Program-made: the position numbers and the translations under genes
Part shown: positions 1 to 7,935 of the stretch, piece by piece
How positions within the stretch are numbered: position 1 is the first letter of the stretch
Layout of the letters: each line of letters begins with the position of its first letter
Notes under the pieces: generated by a model
The model's input: only the letters and a program-made list of their open reading frames with translations
Told to the model about the DNA's origin: nothing
Database searches by the model: none
Source: Methanobacteriota archaeon
GTDB taxonomy: Archaea; Thermoplasmatota; Poseidoniia; Poseidoniales; Poseidoniaceae
Assembly (NCBI GenBank): GCA_002731395.1
Contig: PCBQ01000010.1
Coordinates: 10,272 to 21,318, forward strand
Length of the DNA stretch: 11,047 bases
Direction of reading: 5' to 3'

Positions 1-2643
1 ATCGCCGCCGATGGAAAGGACCTGTTGGCCTCCTCATCCATCGTGGTGGGGGCGGACAACGTCCTCTCCGTGAACCTGTCAACCGGCTTCCCATCACGGA
101 ACGATGGGCCTGCAAACGGATCGTTCCAAGCACGCATGCATCTCGCCGTGGAAGGGGTGACTGCCGGCCAATTGGTCCCCACCGTCATGTGGTTTAACAC
201 ATCAACGGCATGGGTGGACCTAGGCATGGACGCTCCCGACACTCTGAGCATGGTCCTTCCCACGGATGCCTCAGGACAGGCCGATCTCCGCGTCGAACTC
301 CGGACCGAAGCCAACGTTTCGCTGGTGTTCGAAGAAGACGGAACGAACTTTGTCCTTGATGCCCAAGCGCCAACCTTGCTTGGCAGCAGCCCACCACAAG
401 CGGCCTATGCGGACCAAAACGCCGCTCGAAACGTTATCCTCAGCTTCGCCGAAGTCGGTGGCTTCCATCCTGATGAAGTGGAGTTCCGCGTGTGGGTCGC
501 AGGCCGGGACGATGGGCAAAACGGCGGCCTCAACGATGGTGTTGCAAGCCTTGCTGAGTATGTCGAAACCTCGGCCATGTGGACTCACACGGGAACCGTG
601 TGGACGGCGAATTTCACCGTCGATGACTCTGCCAACGCCGACCATGGTGCTGTTCGGGTGCTTGTGCTCGGTACCGACCGTGCAGGCAATGCCGTTCCCG
701 CCGTCCTCGCAGAAGCGGGACACCTCAACTGGACGACCCGCATTCCACGTACCGTTGACATCTTGTCGATCTCGCCAAACGGCGGAGGCTCCCGCAACCT
801 CGAGCCGGGCCGTGGCTTGGATTGGCAGGTCAGCGTTCGAGACGGAAACGGCCTGGACGATCTCAAGGAACTCCGCATTGAACTCGGAGGCGATGTCAAC
901 CTCGGCATCCGTTGGGACGTCATCAACGAGCAATGCCAGAACTTGGATGGGCGGACCGCCGTCGTCACCTGTTCGGTCAGCGTAGCTGGCGATATCATGA
1001 CCTTTGACCTCACCCTTGCTCCAGAGTGGTCCCTCATCCCCGGCTCCCTCATCGAAGGTGAAGTGAAGGTGGTCGCGAGAGATGTGGACGGAAGCAACAG
1101 CAGCACCGTCAGCGGCGCATGGGCCTTTGCGCGAGGCTTGACCTTCGACAACGTGGTGCTCTCTGACCTCGAAGGAAGCACGCAAGGCCAGATCACCAGC
1201 GACAGCATCCTCGCTGTGGGTGAGCACCTCAACCTAAGCGCGACCATCAACCACAGTGCCAGCGGCATACCATACGACGGCGGCCTCCGGATTCGGTGGT
1301 TTGGCAATGTTGGACCGGAACGATGGGACGGAGGAAGCACGGTGATCGTCCATGACGGCGTGCTCGCCACGGACATACCAACCCCGATGAGCGGTGGACG
1401 ACTGATGATTGCACGGGTGGAGGTGTGGGACCCTCAGGACACTGCGCTCCTGCACACCATCCAACTCGAACCAATGGACGTGGACGAGGACCCCCCGTAC
1501 CTCATGCCGAAGGGCGATGACGTCTCATGGTCGCGCTACCACTTGAACGAGGTTGTCGTCGGCATCAACATCAAAGAAGACACGGCATGGACGGGGCTTT
1601 TGGACGTCACATGTCAGGTGACTTCCACCGAACATGCCTGGCCCGAAGTGACCCAATCTGCCCTCCCCAGCGGTCTTTTTGAAGACTTGATCCTCTTCAC
1701 GGCCACCTTCAATTTCTCAAACGTCGGTGACCCCGCAGACCTCGATCCGCAAGCAAGCCTGTCTTGTTGGGCCAACGGTGATGACGATGCGGGTAGAACC
1801 CTGGAAGGCGATGCAGATTTGACGGCTTCCGACCCATGGTTCAAGGCCACGTTGACCAGTGAGGGCCCTGATTTGGAACTCGGTACAGTCACGCTTACCG
1901 GAGCCATTGATTCTGAGGGTGCAAACGTCTTGGTGGCCGCTCCGGTCATCGCGCGCTCAGAAGCCATCGATCGTCCCTTTGTGGTCGAGATCGTCCTCGA
2001 AAGCGACGGTGAGGAAACAATCGTTGTCCGACGTAGCGTTGAAGGGCTAGGGGCGGACGAATCAGAACTTGTGCGCGGCAGTTTCAATGTACCGAAAGGG
2101 GATTGGACCCTTCGCGTGACCGTTGACACCCTTGGAGAGATCAGCGAGTTGGACGAGGAGGACAACACGTGGATGTACCGAGCGCAAACCAACGGTGGTG
2201 GCTCCGCAGCTGCTGTTGTAGTCGGTGCTGGGGTCGGTATGCTGGCCATCATCGCTGTGCTCATGCGACGCCGTGGTGGCTCAAAGCAAGCGGTTGAAAC
2301 CGCGCTTCCCGCAGCGCCAGGTCCGGCATTCAAACCCAAGCCAAGGGGCCCACCCGGTGCTGAGCGCCGCGTCGCTGGAGGGCCGCGCACTCCACCTTCT
2401 TCAGCCAACCAAAAGAGCCCAGATTTGGCGCGTGCTGAGGCGGCCCTCGCCGCGTTAAGCTCGGCACCGTCTGATGGAGGAAGCATCGCATCAGCGGGTA
2501 ATGTTGGTGATGTGGCTGCCGACCACACCCACTTGCCAGGAGGGGGCGAATACGAATACACCACAGAAGGAACCCATTACCACGGAGAGGGCATTGGGCG
2601 TTGGAAACTGCGGGATGACGGCTCTTTCGAGCGCGTGGAGTGA
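1..2643 (+). CDS. Large cell-surface protein, Ig/CARDB-like ectodomain with C-terminal membrane anchor (5' end missing)
   Basis: The frame is open from base 1, so the true start lies upstream and the gene is partial; the TTG at 25 is not a credible start. About 735 residues of beta-rich, Asp/Gly/Thr-rich ectodomain resemble tandem Ig-like repeats. The last, ending near 2170, carries a CARDB-like signature (GEISELDEEDNTW). About ten N-x-S/T sequons (for example VNLST, FNTST, NFT, NWT, NHS) all lie before the membrane segment, as expected for an archaeal glycosylated exterior. A Gly-Ser linker leads to one hydrophobic helix (2206-2265) followed by RRR, so the C-terminus is cytoplasmic by the positive-inside rule. 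The 125-residue tail is Pro/Ala/Ser-rich. It ends in a compact block with paired histidines (HTH, HYH) and a W-x4-DGSFERVE terminus. The role is not recognisable; adhesion, sensing or S-layer association are possible. The membrane topology is much surer than the function. Confidence 0.85.
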   Translation: MAADGKDLLASSSIVVGADNVLSVNLSTGFPSRNDGPANGSFQARMHLAVEGVTAGQLVPTVMWFNTSTAWVDLGMDAPDTLSMVLPTDASGQADLRVELRTEANVSLVFEEDGTNFVLDAQAPTLLGSSPPQAAYADQNAARNVILSFAEVGGFHPDEVEFRVWVAGRDDGQNGGLNDGVASLAEYVETSAMWTHTGTVWTANFTVDDSANADHGAVRVLVLGTDRAGNAVPAVLAEAGHLNWTTRIPRTVDILSISPNGGGSRNLEPGRGLDWQVSVRDGNGLDDLKELRIELGGDVNLGIRWDVINEQCQNLDGRTAVVTCSVSVAGDIMTFDLTLAPEWSLIPGSLIEGEVKVVARDVDGSNSSTVSGAWAFARGLTFDNVVLSDLEGSTQGQITSDSILAVGEHLNLSATINHSASGIPYDGGLRIRWFGNVGPERWDGGSTVIVHDGVLATDIPTPMSGGRLMIARVEVWDPQDTALLHTIQLEPMDVDEDPPYLMPKGDDVSWSRYHLNEVVVGINIKEDTAWTGLLDVTCQVTSTEHAWPEVTQSALPSGLFEDLILFTATFNFSNVGDPADLDPQASLSCWANGDDDAGRTLEGDADLTASDPWFKATLTSEGPDLELGTVTLTGAIDSEGANVLVAAPVIARSEAIDRPFVVEIVLESDGEETIVVRRSVEGLGADESELVRGSFNVPKGDWTLRVTVDTLGEISELDEEDNTWMYRAQTNGGGSAAAVVVGAGVGMLAIIAVLMRRRGGSKQAVETALPAAPGPAFKPKPRGPPGAERRVAGGPRTPPSSANQKSPDLARAEAALAALSSAPSDGGSIASAGNVGDVAADHTHLPGGGEYEYTTEGTHYHGEGIGRWKLRDDGSFERVE

Positions 2644-2671
2644 CCCGTCGGATTCATGGACGACCGCACAT

Positions 2672-2678
2672 GGTGATC
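2672..2678 (+). promoter_or_regulatory. Ribosome binding site of the DUF2240-like gene
   Basis: GGTGATC matches part of the archaeal Shine-Dalgarno consensus (GGAGGTGATC). It lies four bases before the ATG at 2683, which supports that start over the overlapping alternative frames. Confidence 0.5.
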
Positions 2679-2682
2679 ATCA

Positions 2683-3252
2683 ATGGACCCACAAGACGTC
2701 GAGAGGACCCTGCTCGTCCTCTTCCGTTCAGGTGCGCCGATGACCGCTTCAGACCTGGCCAGAACGATGGCTTTTGGACAGGGCTGGCTCGGCATCGACG
2801 AAGCCGATGCTGTCGTGGCTCACTTCATTCAAACCGGGTGGTTGCGCTCCGAAGGTGATGCGTACCTCCCGAGCCGTGACCTCGCTCATGTGCAGGTCCC
2901 GTTGTCTTGGATGCCTCGCCCATCACGCTTGCTGGATGCACAACCCCCAGGCCAGGCACCCCCCGCTCCGACACCCGCCGAGTCACCCCACAAAGCACCG
3001 AAATCAATTACAGAAAAGAAAACAGTGGAACGCGAGAGCGACGACCCTCGAGTGCGTCTCGAAGGGCGCCTCATTGGCTTCATCGCCCGAGCATCTGGAT
3101 TGGACCGGGCAGAAGTGCAACGCAGGGCAGAGCGGAAACAACATGCTCTACGCCCGTGCACCTCGTGGCTTGGCCTCGCTCTGGTCGCCCATGACCAGGG
3201 GCTGGACATGCACGCCATCGTCGACGCTCTCGCGCCAACGGCTCAAGCCTGA
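2683..3252 (+). CDS. DUF2240-like winged-helix protein
   Basis: This 189-residue soluble protein begins 39 bases after the surface-protein gene. Residues about 1-85 look like a winged-helix domain: a helix-turn-helix region (MTASDLARTMAFGQGW, then DEADAVVAHFIQTGWL), then a strand that leads to L-P-SRD and VQVPLSWMPRPSRLL. That order (glycine/tryptophan turn, EA, GWL, L-P, V-x-(I/V)-P, P) is what I recall of the archaeal DUF2240 family. A Pro/Ala/Lys linker (about 87-125) joins a C-terminal helical segment (about 126-186; RLIGFIARASGLDRAEVQRR) that also fits the family. The molecular function of DUF2240 is not established; DNA or RNA binding is inferred from the fold. Its stop codon lies inside the 3' end of the opposite-strand transporter gene, giving a 10-base convergent overlap. 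The family call is from memory. Confidence 0.7.
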   Translation: MDPQDVERTLLVLFRSGAPMTASDLARTMAFGQGWLGIDEADAVVAHFIQTGWLRSEGDAYLPSRDLAHVQVPLSWMPRPSRLLDAQPPGQAPPAPTPAESPHKAPKSITEKKTVERESDDPRVRLEGRLIGFIARASGLDRAEVQRRAERKQHALRPCTSWLGLALVAHDQGLDMHAIVDALAPTAQA

Positions 3253-5813
3253 TCGTGGCGGGATGAAGCCGCATCGGCCACGTCCATCAACACCGGAAGA
3301 AGAACCAGCGAGAGCAGCAACGAGAAGCCAACGGTCACGGCCGTGATTAAACCGAAGTCACGAATGAGCGGCATCGGGGATGCCAAGAGCACCATGAACC
3401 CAAGTGCAGTGGTCGCAGCAGACAGCAGCAAGGCAACGCCAGTGGTCGACATCGAGGCGACCATCGCCTCTTGCCTGTTGGGCCGCCGGGACCGTTCCAA
3501 CTCCATGCGTTGCCACATATGGATGGCGAAATCAATGCCGATGCCCAAAGTCAGCGCCGTCACCATCACGGTCATCACGTTCCATTTCAATCCCAGCACA
3601 ACCATGGAACCCACCACCCACAAGGTGGAAAACACGACCGGGGAAAGCACCACGAGCGCAGGAATAAGCCTCCGCGTCAGCAGAAGAAGCACCACGAAGG
3701 AGACCCCCAGTGAAATGGCCGTGGACTCCAACTGAGAGACGCTAAGGCCCGTTAACACGGTCTCGAGGACCACAAGATCACCCGTGACGTGAACTTGAGC
3801 AAAGCCGTCCAAATCTGCGTCGAGACCGTTCTCACCTTCGACGCCCTCAACCATGGCGATGAAGGTGGCCACGACTCGACTGGAATCAGCCGAGGTACTG
3901 GCTTCCACGCGGATTTCATTCCGCAAGTGGGTCACACCCTCGACGTCCATCGCCACCGTGGCTTCCACGCGATCCGCCCATGTGAGTCCCGTCAACGGGT
4001 CAGCGACGCTGTCGTTGCCTTCGAGCGCACGGAAGGCACCGAGTAAGTCCACCGGTTCCCTTGAGGAAACGGGGTAGAGGTCGCCGGTCTCGAGCACCAC
4101 AAGGTTGTGATCCTCACCGAAACTCGCGTTGCGAAGGACCGCGTCACGAAGAAGAACATATGGTCCATCATATGACGGCGAGCGTTTTGTTCCATCCGTC
4201 CCAACCACGTCATGATTTGCTTTCAAGTCACCATGGAGCAGGCGTAATTGGTCAAGCATCGCGGCGTCCATGGTGATGGTGGAACGGTCGTCCTCTGGCT
4301 CCATGAGCAGATAGACCACCTTCCAACCCGCGGCGTCGTACGATGATTCGAGGTCCGCGCGGACTTCCATAACCTCAAGATCTTCGTCAAGGAAATCGGT
4401 CAGGTCAAACTCTGTCTCAAGCGACAATGCGCCGACCAGCGAGGCAAGGCTAACCAAAACCGCCACGAGAAGAATGCTGAGTTGCTGGCTACGCTGAACG
4501 ACCACGAGACGTTCGCTGAACTTTGGCATACGGAGAACTACGGCATCGCGCGTGCTCCGACGAGCGTCAACAACCACATGCAGAGCACCGACCACCACGG
4601 TGGAGGCAACAAAGGCGCACACCACGCCCAACGCGAGCGCCACACCGAACGTTGCGATGGGCGGGAGAGGTGAAACAGCGTTGGCGAGGAAAGCGGCCAC
4701 GGTCGTGACGACCGCCAGCACGAGCGGCATCGCAAGACCCGCGCAAGCCCGGAGCCATGCGTGGGCAGGGTCGTCGTTCTCTTCACGAATGGAAAGGTAA
4801 GCCCGCTGCAGGTGGATGGAGTAGTCGATGCCGAGCCCCAACACCAAGGGAGCGACCGCGACTTCCAACGCCGTAAAACGAGCACCAAACAGGTTGAGCA
4901 AACCGTAGGTCCAAATCAACGCCACGGACAAACCCGCCAACGGGAAGGCCACGCCACGTGCTGTGCGGAACGCAAAGGCAAGCACCAACACCACGACGAC
5001 CAGCGCCAAACCGATGAGCATCGCAAGACCATCAAAGGTGGATGCGTCGATGTCGTAGGAAATCAGGTCCAGCGAAACGGCGCCATAAGTCAGCGGGGAG
5101 TCGTCGGAGATGGCAGCCAACTCATTGCGCAATTGGTCTTGCCAAACTTCACGTTCCGCGGTGTCCAAAGAAGGATCGATGTCGAGGACCCACAAGGTGG
5201 AAGACGCCACGGGTTCACCCGCTCCCGTACCGTTGTCGAGGTAGGTGCACACTGGACCGAGGTCAAGGTCTTCCGACAGCATCGCGTTGGCAGCAAAGGT
5301 TGCCGACGCGAGGAGCGCGTCGTCGTCGGTCAGGGTGCAGGCGGCGTCCTCGTCCAGCACCATGGTCAACAGAGCAGGCCAGTCTTGGACCGTGGACAGG
5401 AGCGTTCCGTTGGCCTCCTCGTCCAACGCAACCTGAAGAGCAGTGGGTGCCGTGGCCCACGCCACCACCACATCGTTGCGTTCAGCGGACGCTTGGCGGA
5501 GTCGGTCCTCATCTGCTTCCATGGTTTTGAGGTGGTCCAACGTCAGCACGTTGCCGCCGTCGTCCGCCACCACGTGGACGAACATCGGTCGTCGCTCTTG
5601 TGGGAAGTGCTCATGGATGCGCTCGTGGGCCTCGAGCGCGTCGCTGTCAGGTGCAAAGCGGTCAAGATCGGTATCAAACGCTGGAGGACTGGTCACAAGA
5701 GAGAGCATCAAGCTGGCCGTGAGCAAGCCGGCCAAAACGAGGATTGGGAGGGCTGCCTTGGCGAAGCCTGGTGCGGCACGGTCGGCGAGGGCCTCGAGGC
5801 GCTCCACCTCCAT
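3243..5813 (-). CDS. RND superfamily exporter, MMPL / HAE3 type
   Basis: A full-length (856 residues) RND permease with the internally duplicated 2 x (1+5) helix plan. TM1 is at about residues 21-43, an extracytoplasmic loop at about 44-265, and TM2-6 at about 265-420. TM7 (about 450-470), a second loop to about 665 and TM8-12 follow. Each half carries the diagnostic TM4-type motif with a membrane-embedded Asp, GLGIDYSIHLQRAY (about 325-340) and GIGIDFAIHMWQRMELE (about 755-770), expected for proton coupling. Both loops open with the same F-D-(x)n-F pattern (FDTDLDRFAPDSD and FDLTDFLDEDLE). N-x-S/T sequons (NGT, NGT, NAS, NDS) lie in the loops, consistent with an exterior position. The length and plan match archaeal HAE3/MMPL (COG1033) rather than the larger bacterial AcrB type. 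The substrate is unknown; lipids or hydrophobic compounds are typical of the class. A GTG at 5816 directly precedes the ATG at 5813. Upstream GGTGGAG suits either, and I chose ATG. Confidence 0.9.
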   Translation of the reverse strand: MEVERLEALADRAAPGFAKAALPILVLAGLLTASLMLSLVTSPPAFDTDLDRFAPDSDALEAHERIHEHFPQERRPMFVHVVADDGGNVLTLDHLKTMEADEDRLRQASAERNDVVVAWATAPTALQVALDEEANGTLLSTVQDWPALLTMVLDEDAACTLTDDDALLASATFAANAMLSEDLDLGPVCTYLDNGTGAGEPVASSTLWVLDIDPSLDTAEREVWQDQLRNELAAISDDSPLTYGAVSLDLISYDIDASTFDGLAMLIGLALVVVVLVLAFAFRTARGVAFPLAGLSVALIWTYGLLNLFGARFTALEVAVAPLVLGLGIDYSIHLQRAYLSIREENDDPAHAWLRACAGLAMPLVLAVVTTVAAFLANAVSPLPPIATFGVALALGVVCAFVASTVVVGALHVVVDARRSTRDAVVLRMPKFSERLVVVQRSQQLSILLVAVLVSLASLVGALSLETEFDLTDFLDEDLEVMEVRADLESSYDAAGWKVVYLLMEPEDDRSTITMDAAMLDQLRLLHGDLKANHDVVGTDGTKRSPSYDGPYVLLRDAVLRNASFGEDHNLVVLETGDLYPVSSREPVDLLGAFRALEGNDSVADPLTGLTWADRVEATVAMDVEGVTHLRNEIRVEASTSADSSRVVATFIAMVEGVEGENGLDADLDGFAQVHVTGDLVVLETVLTGLSVSQLESTAISLGVSFVVLLLLTRRLIPALVVLSPVVFSTLWVVGSMVVLGLKWNVMTVMVTALTLGIGIDFAIHMWQRMELERSRRPNRQEAMVASMSTTGVALLLSAATTALGFMVLLASPMPLIRDFGLITAVTVGFSLLLSLVLLPVLMDVADAASSRHDQA

Positions 5814-5836
5814 CACGGCTCCACCGGGCGCTTCGG

Positions 5837-5844
5837 TTCATAAG
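5837..5844 (-). promoter_or_regulatory. Possible TATA-like element upstream of the RND gene
   Basis: Read on the minus strand this is CTTATGAA, centred about 25 bases before the GTG/ATG start of the transporter. That is the distance expected for a very short 5' leader in archaea. The match to a TATA box is imperfect. The 5814-5925 gap must also carry the rpoL promoter, for which I see no clear TATA box. Confidence 0.22.
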
Positions 5845-5925
5845 CCAAGAGGCAGACGGTGCGTCAAGGGACGCAATCCAACCCGAAGGGTTGAAAGCGA
5901 GCCGTCAGGTCGAGCGACCGTTCCT

Positions 5926-6183
5926 ATGCCGATTAAGGTGCTCTTCCGCGAAGGCCAAGAACTACGGATGCGCGTCGTGGGCGAGGGTCACACCTCCCTG
6001 CAGATGCTCCGTGAGCGATTGAACAACCACGACAAAATCGAATACGCCAACTACTTCCCCGGCCACCCCGATCTTGACGACCCTGAGTTCTACATCCGCA
6101 CCAAAGGCAAAGCTGACCCGGCGAAGGTCGTCAACGACTTGGTCGCCTCCATTGCCGCTGAATTCTCCGGCGCCACCCTCTGA
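5926..6183 (+). CDS. rpoL: DNA-directed RNA polymerase subunit L (Rpb11-like)
   Basis: An 85-residue protein matching archaeal RpoL/Rpb11 over its whole length. It has an N-terminal strand (IKVLFREGQELRMRVVGE), then the conserved GHTSLQMLRERL helix start. The YANYFPGHPDLDDPEFYIRTKG segment follows, equivalent to the family's A-x-Y-x(n)-HP-x(n)-P-x-x-x-(I/V)-RT-x-G block, and then a C-terminal amphipathic helix (VVNDLVASIAAEF). RpoL pairs with subunit D to form the assembly platform of archaeal RNA polymerase, analogous to the bacterial alpha dimer. The ATG at 5926 is chosen because the protein then starts exactly like the family (MPIKVL); the frame stays open upstream without family-like sequence. 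No strong Shine-Dalgarno site is seen. It is followed after 14 bases by truD on the same strand, so the two are probably co-transcribed. Confidence 0.93.
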   Translation: MPIKVLFREGQELRMRVVGEGHTSLQMLRERLNNHDKIEYANYFPGHPDLDDPEFYIRTKGKADPAKVVNDLVASIAAEFSGATL

Positions 6184-6188
6184 GGAGG
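6184..6188 (+). promoter_or_regulatory. truD ribosome binding site, abutting the rpoL stop codon
   Basis: GGAGG follows directly on the TGA of rpoL (6181-6183) and lies nine bases before the GTG at 6198. It decides the non-ATG start of truD and suggests translational coupling to rpoL. Confidence 0.65.
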
Positions 6189-6197
6189 ACGCCCCGC

Positions 6198-7604
6198 GTG
6201 TCCGCCTCTGGACAGACCCATGCCGAAGCCATCGGCTTGACCGGTTACGCCACTGAAGCCAACGGCATCGGCGGCTTGGTCAAAACAAGGGTCGAAGATT
6301 TCCGTGTCGAAGAGCTCTCCACCAAACTCAACATCGATCAGCGCGGAAGGTTCACCGTCGCGCGAATCACCTTGCGCAACTGGGAGACCAACCGCTTCAT
6401 CGCTCGATTGGCCAAGGCACTCGCTATCCCGAAGGAACGCATTTTCTTCGCGGGCACCAAGGACAAGCGGGCCATCACCCGGCAGCTCTTCGTCATCGAC
6501 GCACCGGCCAACAAAGTCGGTGGTGTTGACTTGGCGGACGTCGACATCGAAGTCTTGGGACGAACCCATCAAAAAATTGGGTTTGGTAACCACCGTGGAA
6601 ACCGCTTCACCATCACGGTACGCGGATGCGCACACCCCGATGGCCGCCCTATGAGCGACGAGGAAGCTCTGGCAGAAATCGAGCGCATTCATTCGATGCT
6701 CGAGCAGACCTTGGGGGCAGAACGCTTCCCGAATTGGATCGGGCCACAGCGCTTTGGCTCTGGCCGGCCGGTGACGGCAGAAGTCGGACGTCACGTCATC
6801 GCAGGACGATTCGAGGAAGCCGTGATGGCGTACCTTTCCATGCCCGGTGCCGATGAAGCCCCCGATGTGGCAGCCTTTCGTGCACGCGTGCGTGATGAGG
6901 GAATCAACGAGGAAGTGATTGACGCGTGCCCAGATTGGATGGATTTCGAGCGCCGCATGGCCACGCACCTCCTTGAGAAACCCGACGACCATGTCGGTGC
7001 GTTCCGTCGGCTCCCGAACAACCTGCAATTGATGACCGTACACGCCCTCCAATCCGTTGTGTTCAACCGTGCACTGCACGCACGCCTCGAGGAGGGCTTG
7101 CCCCTCGCCACCCCTGTGGAGGGAGATCTCGTGGGTCGCGTCGATGAACGTGGACAACTCGAGGCGAAGGGATGCGTGACCGTGCAAGGCCGTACTGCAG
7201 ATCGAATTGCTCGAAACTGCACCCTTGGCCGGTTGACCGTGACGGGCCCCCTTCCAGGATCCGACGTTGGAGCGTGTGGAGGTCGACCCGGAGCCATTGA
7301 ATCAGGCGTCATGGAAGCCATGGGCCTCATGGACGCCGCGTGGACCGTTCCTGCAATTCCACGTTTGTCCACAAAAGGAACGCGCCGGGCATTGGTGACA
7401 GGTTTCAAGGAGTTCACGTGGGAAACGGTGCCAAAGGCCAGTGAAGACACGCTTGATGGACGCTGGGCTGATGGGCCGAAGAACGGCGACCGGTGGCATC
7501 CAGATGGAGCCTGCATCAAGTTCCGATTCACGCTTTCAAGCGGGGCTTACGCCACGACCTTGCTTCGTGAATTCATGATGGCGCCGCTGAATCATCTCGG
7601 TTGA
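6198..7604 (+). CDS. truD: tRNA pseudouridine(13) synthase TruD
   Basis: A 468-residue TruD-family enzyme. The family converts uridine to pseudouridine in tRNA, at U13 in bacteria; some archaeal members are reported to modify other tRNA positions such as U35. Visible family motifs, in order, are VEDFRVEEL (residues 32-40) and NRFIARLAKAL. FFAGTKDKRAITRQ follows with the catalytic Asp at residue 89, then GNRFTITVRG and FPNWIGPQRFGSGRPVT. A central TRUD insertion domain comes next (roughly 200-370), and the C-terminal FTLSSGAYATTLLREFM closes the catalytic fold. The length is typical for archaeal and eukaryotic members, which exceed the bacterial enzyme. The start is GTG, supported by GGAGG nine bases upstream and by family-like sequence beginning soon after. 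It lies downstream of rpoL and converges on the aEF1B gene with a 47-base gap. Confidence 0.93.
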   Translation: MSASGQTHAEAIGLTGYATEANGIGGLVKTRVEDFRVEELSTKLNIDQRGRFTVARITLRNWETNRFIARLAKALAIPKERIFFAGTKDKRAITRQLFVIDAPANKVGGVDLADVDIEVLGRTHQKIGFGNHRGNRFTITVRGCAHPDGRPMSDEEALAEIERIHSMLEQTLGAERFPNWIGPQRFGSGRPVTAEVGRHVIAGRFEEAVMAYLSMPGADEAPDVAAFRARVRDEGINEEVIDACPDWMDFERRMATHLLEKPDDHVGAFRRLPNNLQLMTVHALQSVVFNRALHARLEEGLPLATPVEGDLVGRVDERGQLEAKGCVTVQGRTADRIARNCTLGRLTVTGPLPGSDVGACGGRPGAIESGVMEAMGLMDAAWTVPAIPRLSTKGTRRALVTGFKEFTWETVPKASEDTLDGRWADGPKNGDRWHPDGACIKFRFTLSSGAYATTLLREFMMAPLNHLG

Positions 7605-7628
7605 GCAAACCGCAAGTGATGTGGAGCA

Positions 7629-7641
7629 CCCCTTTCAGGGG
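7629..7641. terminator. Weak hairpin between convergent truD and aEF1B genes
   Basis: A CCCC / GGGG stem with a five-base loop (TTTCA) lies in the 47-base gap between the two stop codons. An alternative CTTTC / GAAAG pairing overlaps it. There is no following T-run on either strand, so termination activity is a guess from position only. Confidence 0.2.
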
Positions 7642-7651
7642 AAAGCGCCGC

Positions 7652-7924
7652 TCAAATGAGGCCCATCGAGATGACTTCGATTTCGCCCACGCCGTGGATT
7701 TCGGCCATGCGCGATTCGAAGACGTCCGGAAGACCTGGCCCATCGTTCATCTTCACGTGAACCTGCACGAAACGGAGGCCGAAGGCAAGCGGCTTGATTT
7801 CGACGGCCTGAACGTCGTACACGTCGTCGGCAAAGCCACGAATGGTTTCGGCGATGGCCTCAGGATCGACGTCCTCGACGTCAGTGTGCGGGTTGACCTT
7901 GTACGTCATCACAACTTCGCCCAT
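7652..7924 (-). CDS. ef1B: Translation elongation factor aEF-1 beta (EF1B)
   Basis: A 90-residue protein, the usual size of archaeal aEF1B, the guanine-nucleotide exchange factor that recharges aEF1A with GTP. The family pattern is clear: VVMTYKVNPHTDVEDVDPEA at the start, then VYDVQAVEIKPLAFGLRFVQ. The second stretch matches the conserved I-x-P-(I/L)-AFGL core that contacts EF1A. The protein ends with an acidic C-terminal strand (MAEIHGVGEIEVISMGLI). Two tandem ATGs are possible. The upstream one at 7927 is only one base from the Shine-Dalgarno GAGGTGA, so the second (7924) has better spacing. The gene is the last of a minus-strand cluster and starts nine bases after the Zn-ribbon stop codon, consistent with co-transcription and coupled translation. 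Confidence 0.92.
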   Translation of the reverse strand: MGEVVMTYKVNPHTDVEDVDPEAIAETIRGFADDVYDVQAVEIKPLAFGLRFVQVHVKMNDGPGLPDVFESRMAEIHGVGEIEVISMGLI

Positions 7925-7928
7925 CATT

Positions 7929-7935
7929 TCACCTC
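7929..7935 (-). promoter_or_regulatory. aEF1B ribosome binding site overlapping the upstream stop codon
   Basis: On the minus strand the TGA stop of the Zn-ribbon gene merges with GAGGTGA, followed by AATGATG. The arrangement favours the second ATG as the start and implies coupled translation. Confidence 0.6.

Noticed and set aside
271..1227. 318-residue open frame antisense to the surface protein
   Set aside because: It mirrors the codon structure of the plus-strand gene, which has a continuous domain-like sequence and topology. Its own translation shows no family-like motif.
1614..2564. 316-residue antisense open frame near the surface-protein tail
   Set aside because: Ser/Ala/Pro-rich translation typical of a GC-rich shadow frame; the sense frame has a membrane anchor and CARDB-like end.
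4761..5843. 360-residue open frame antisense to the RND gene
   Set aside because: Translation is rich in His, Arg, Gln and Gly with no fold-like pattern, while the minus strand carries an unambiguous RND permease.
5443..5925. Upstream extension of the rpoL frame
   Set aside because: It overlaps the 5' end of the RND gene antisense, and RpoL proteins start at the MPIKV position.
6090..7187. 365-residue open frame antisense to truD
   Set aside because: The sense strand has all TruD motifs, so the antisense frame is a by-product of codon bias.
7605..7651. Intrinsic terminator between truD and aEF1B
   Set aside because: The stem is only four base pairs and no T-run follows on either strand. 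It is kept only as a low-confidence note.
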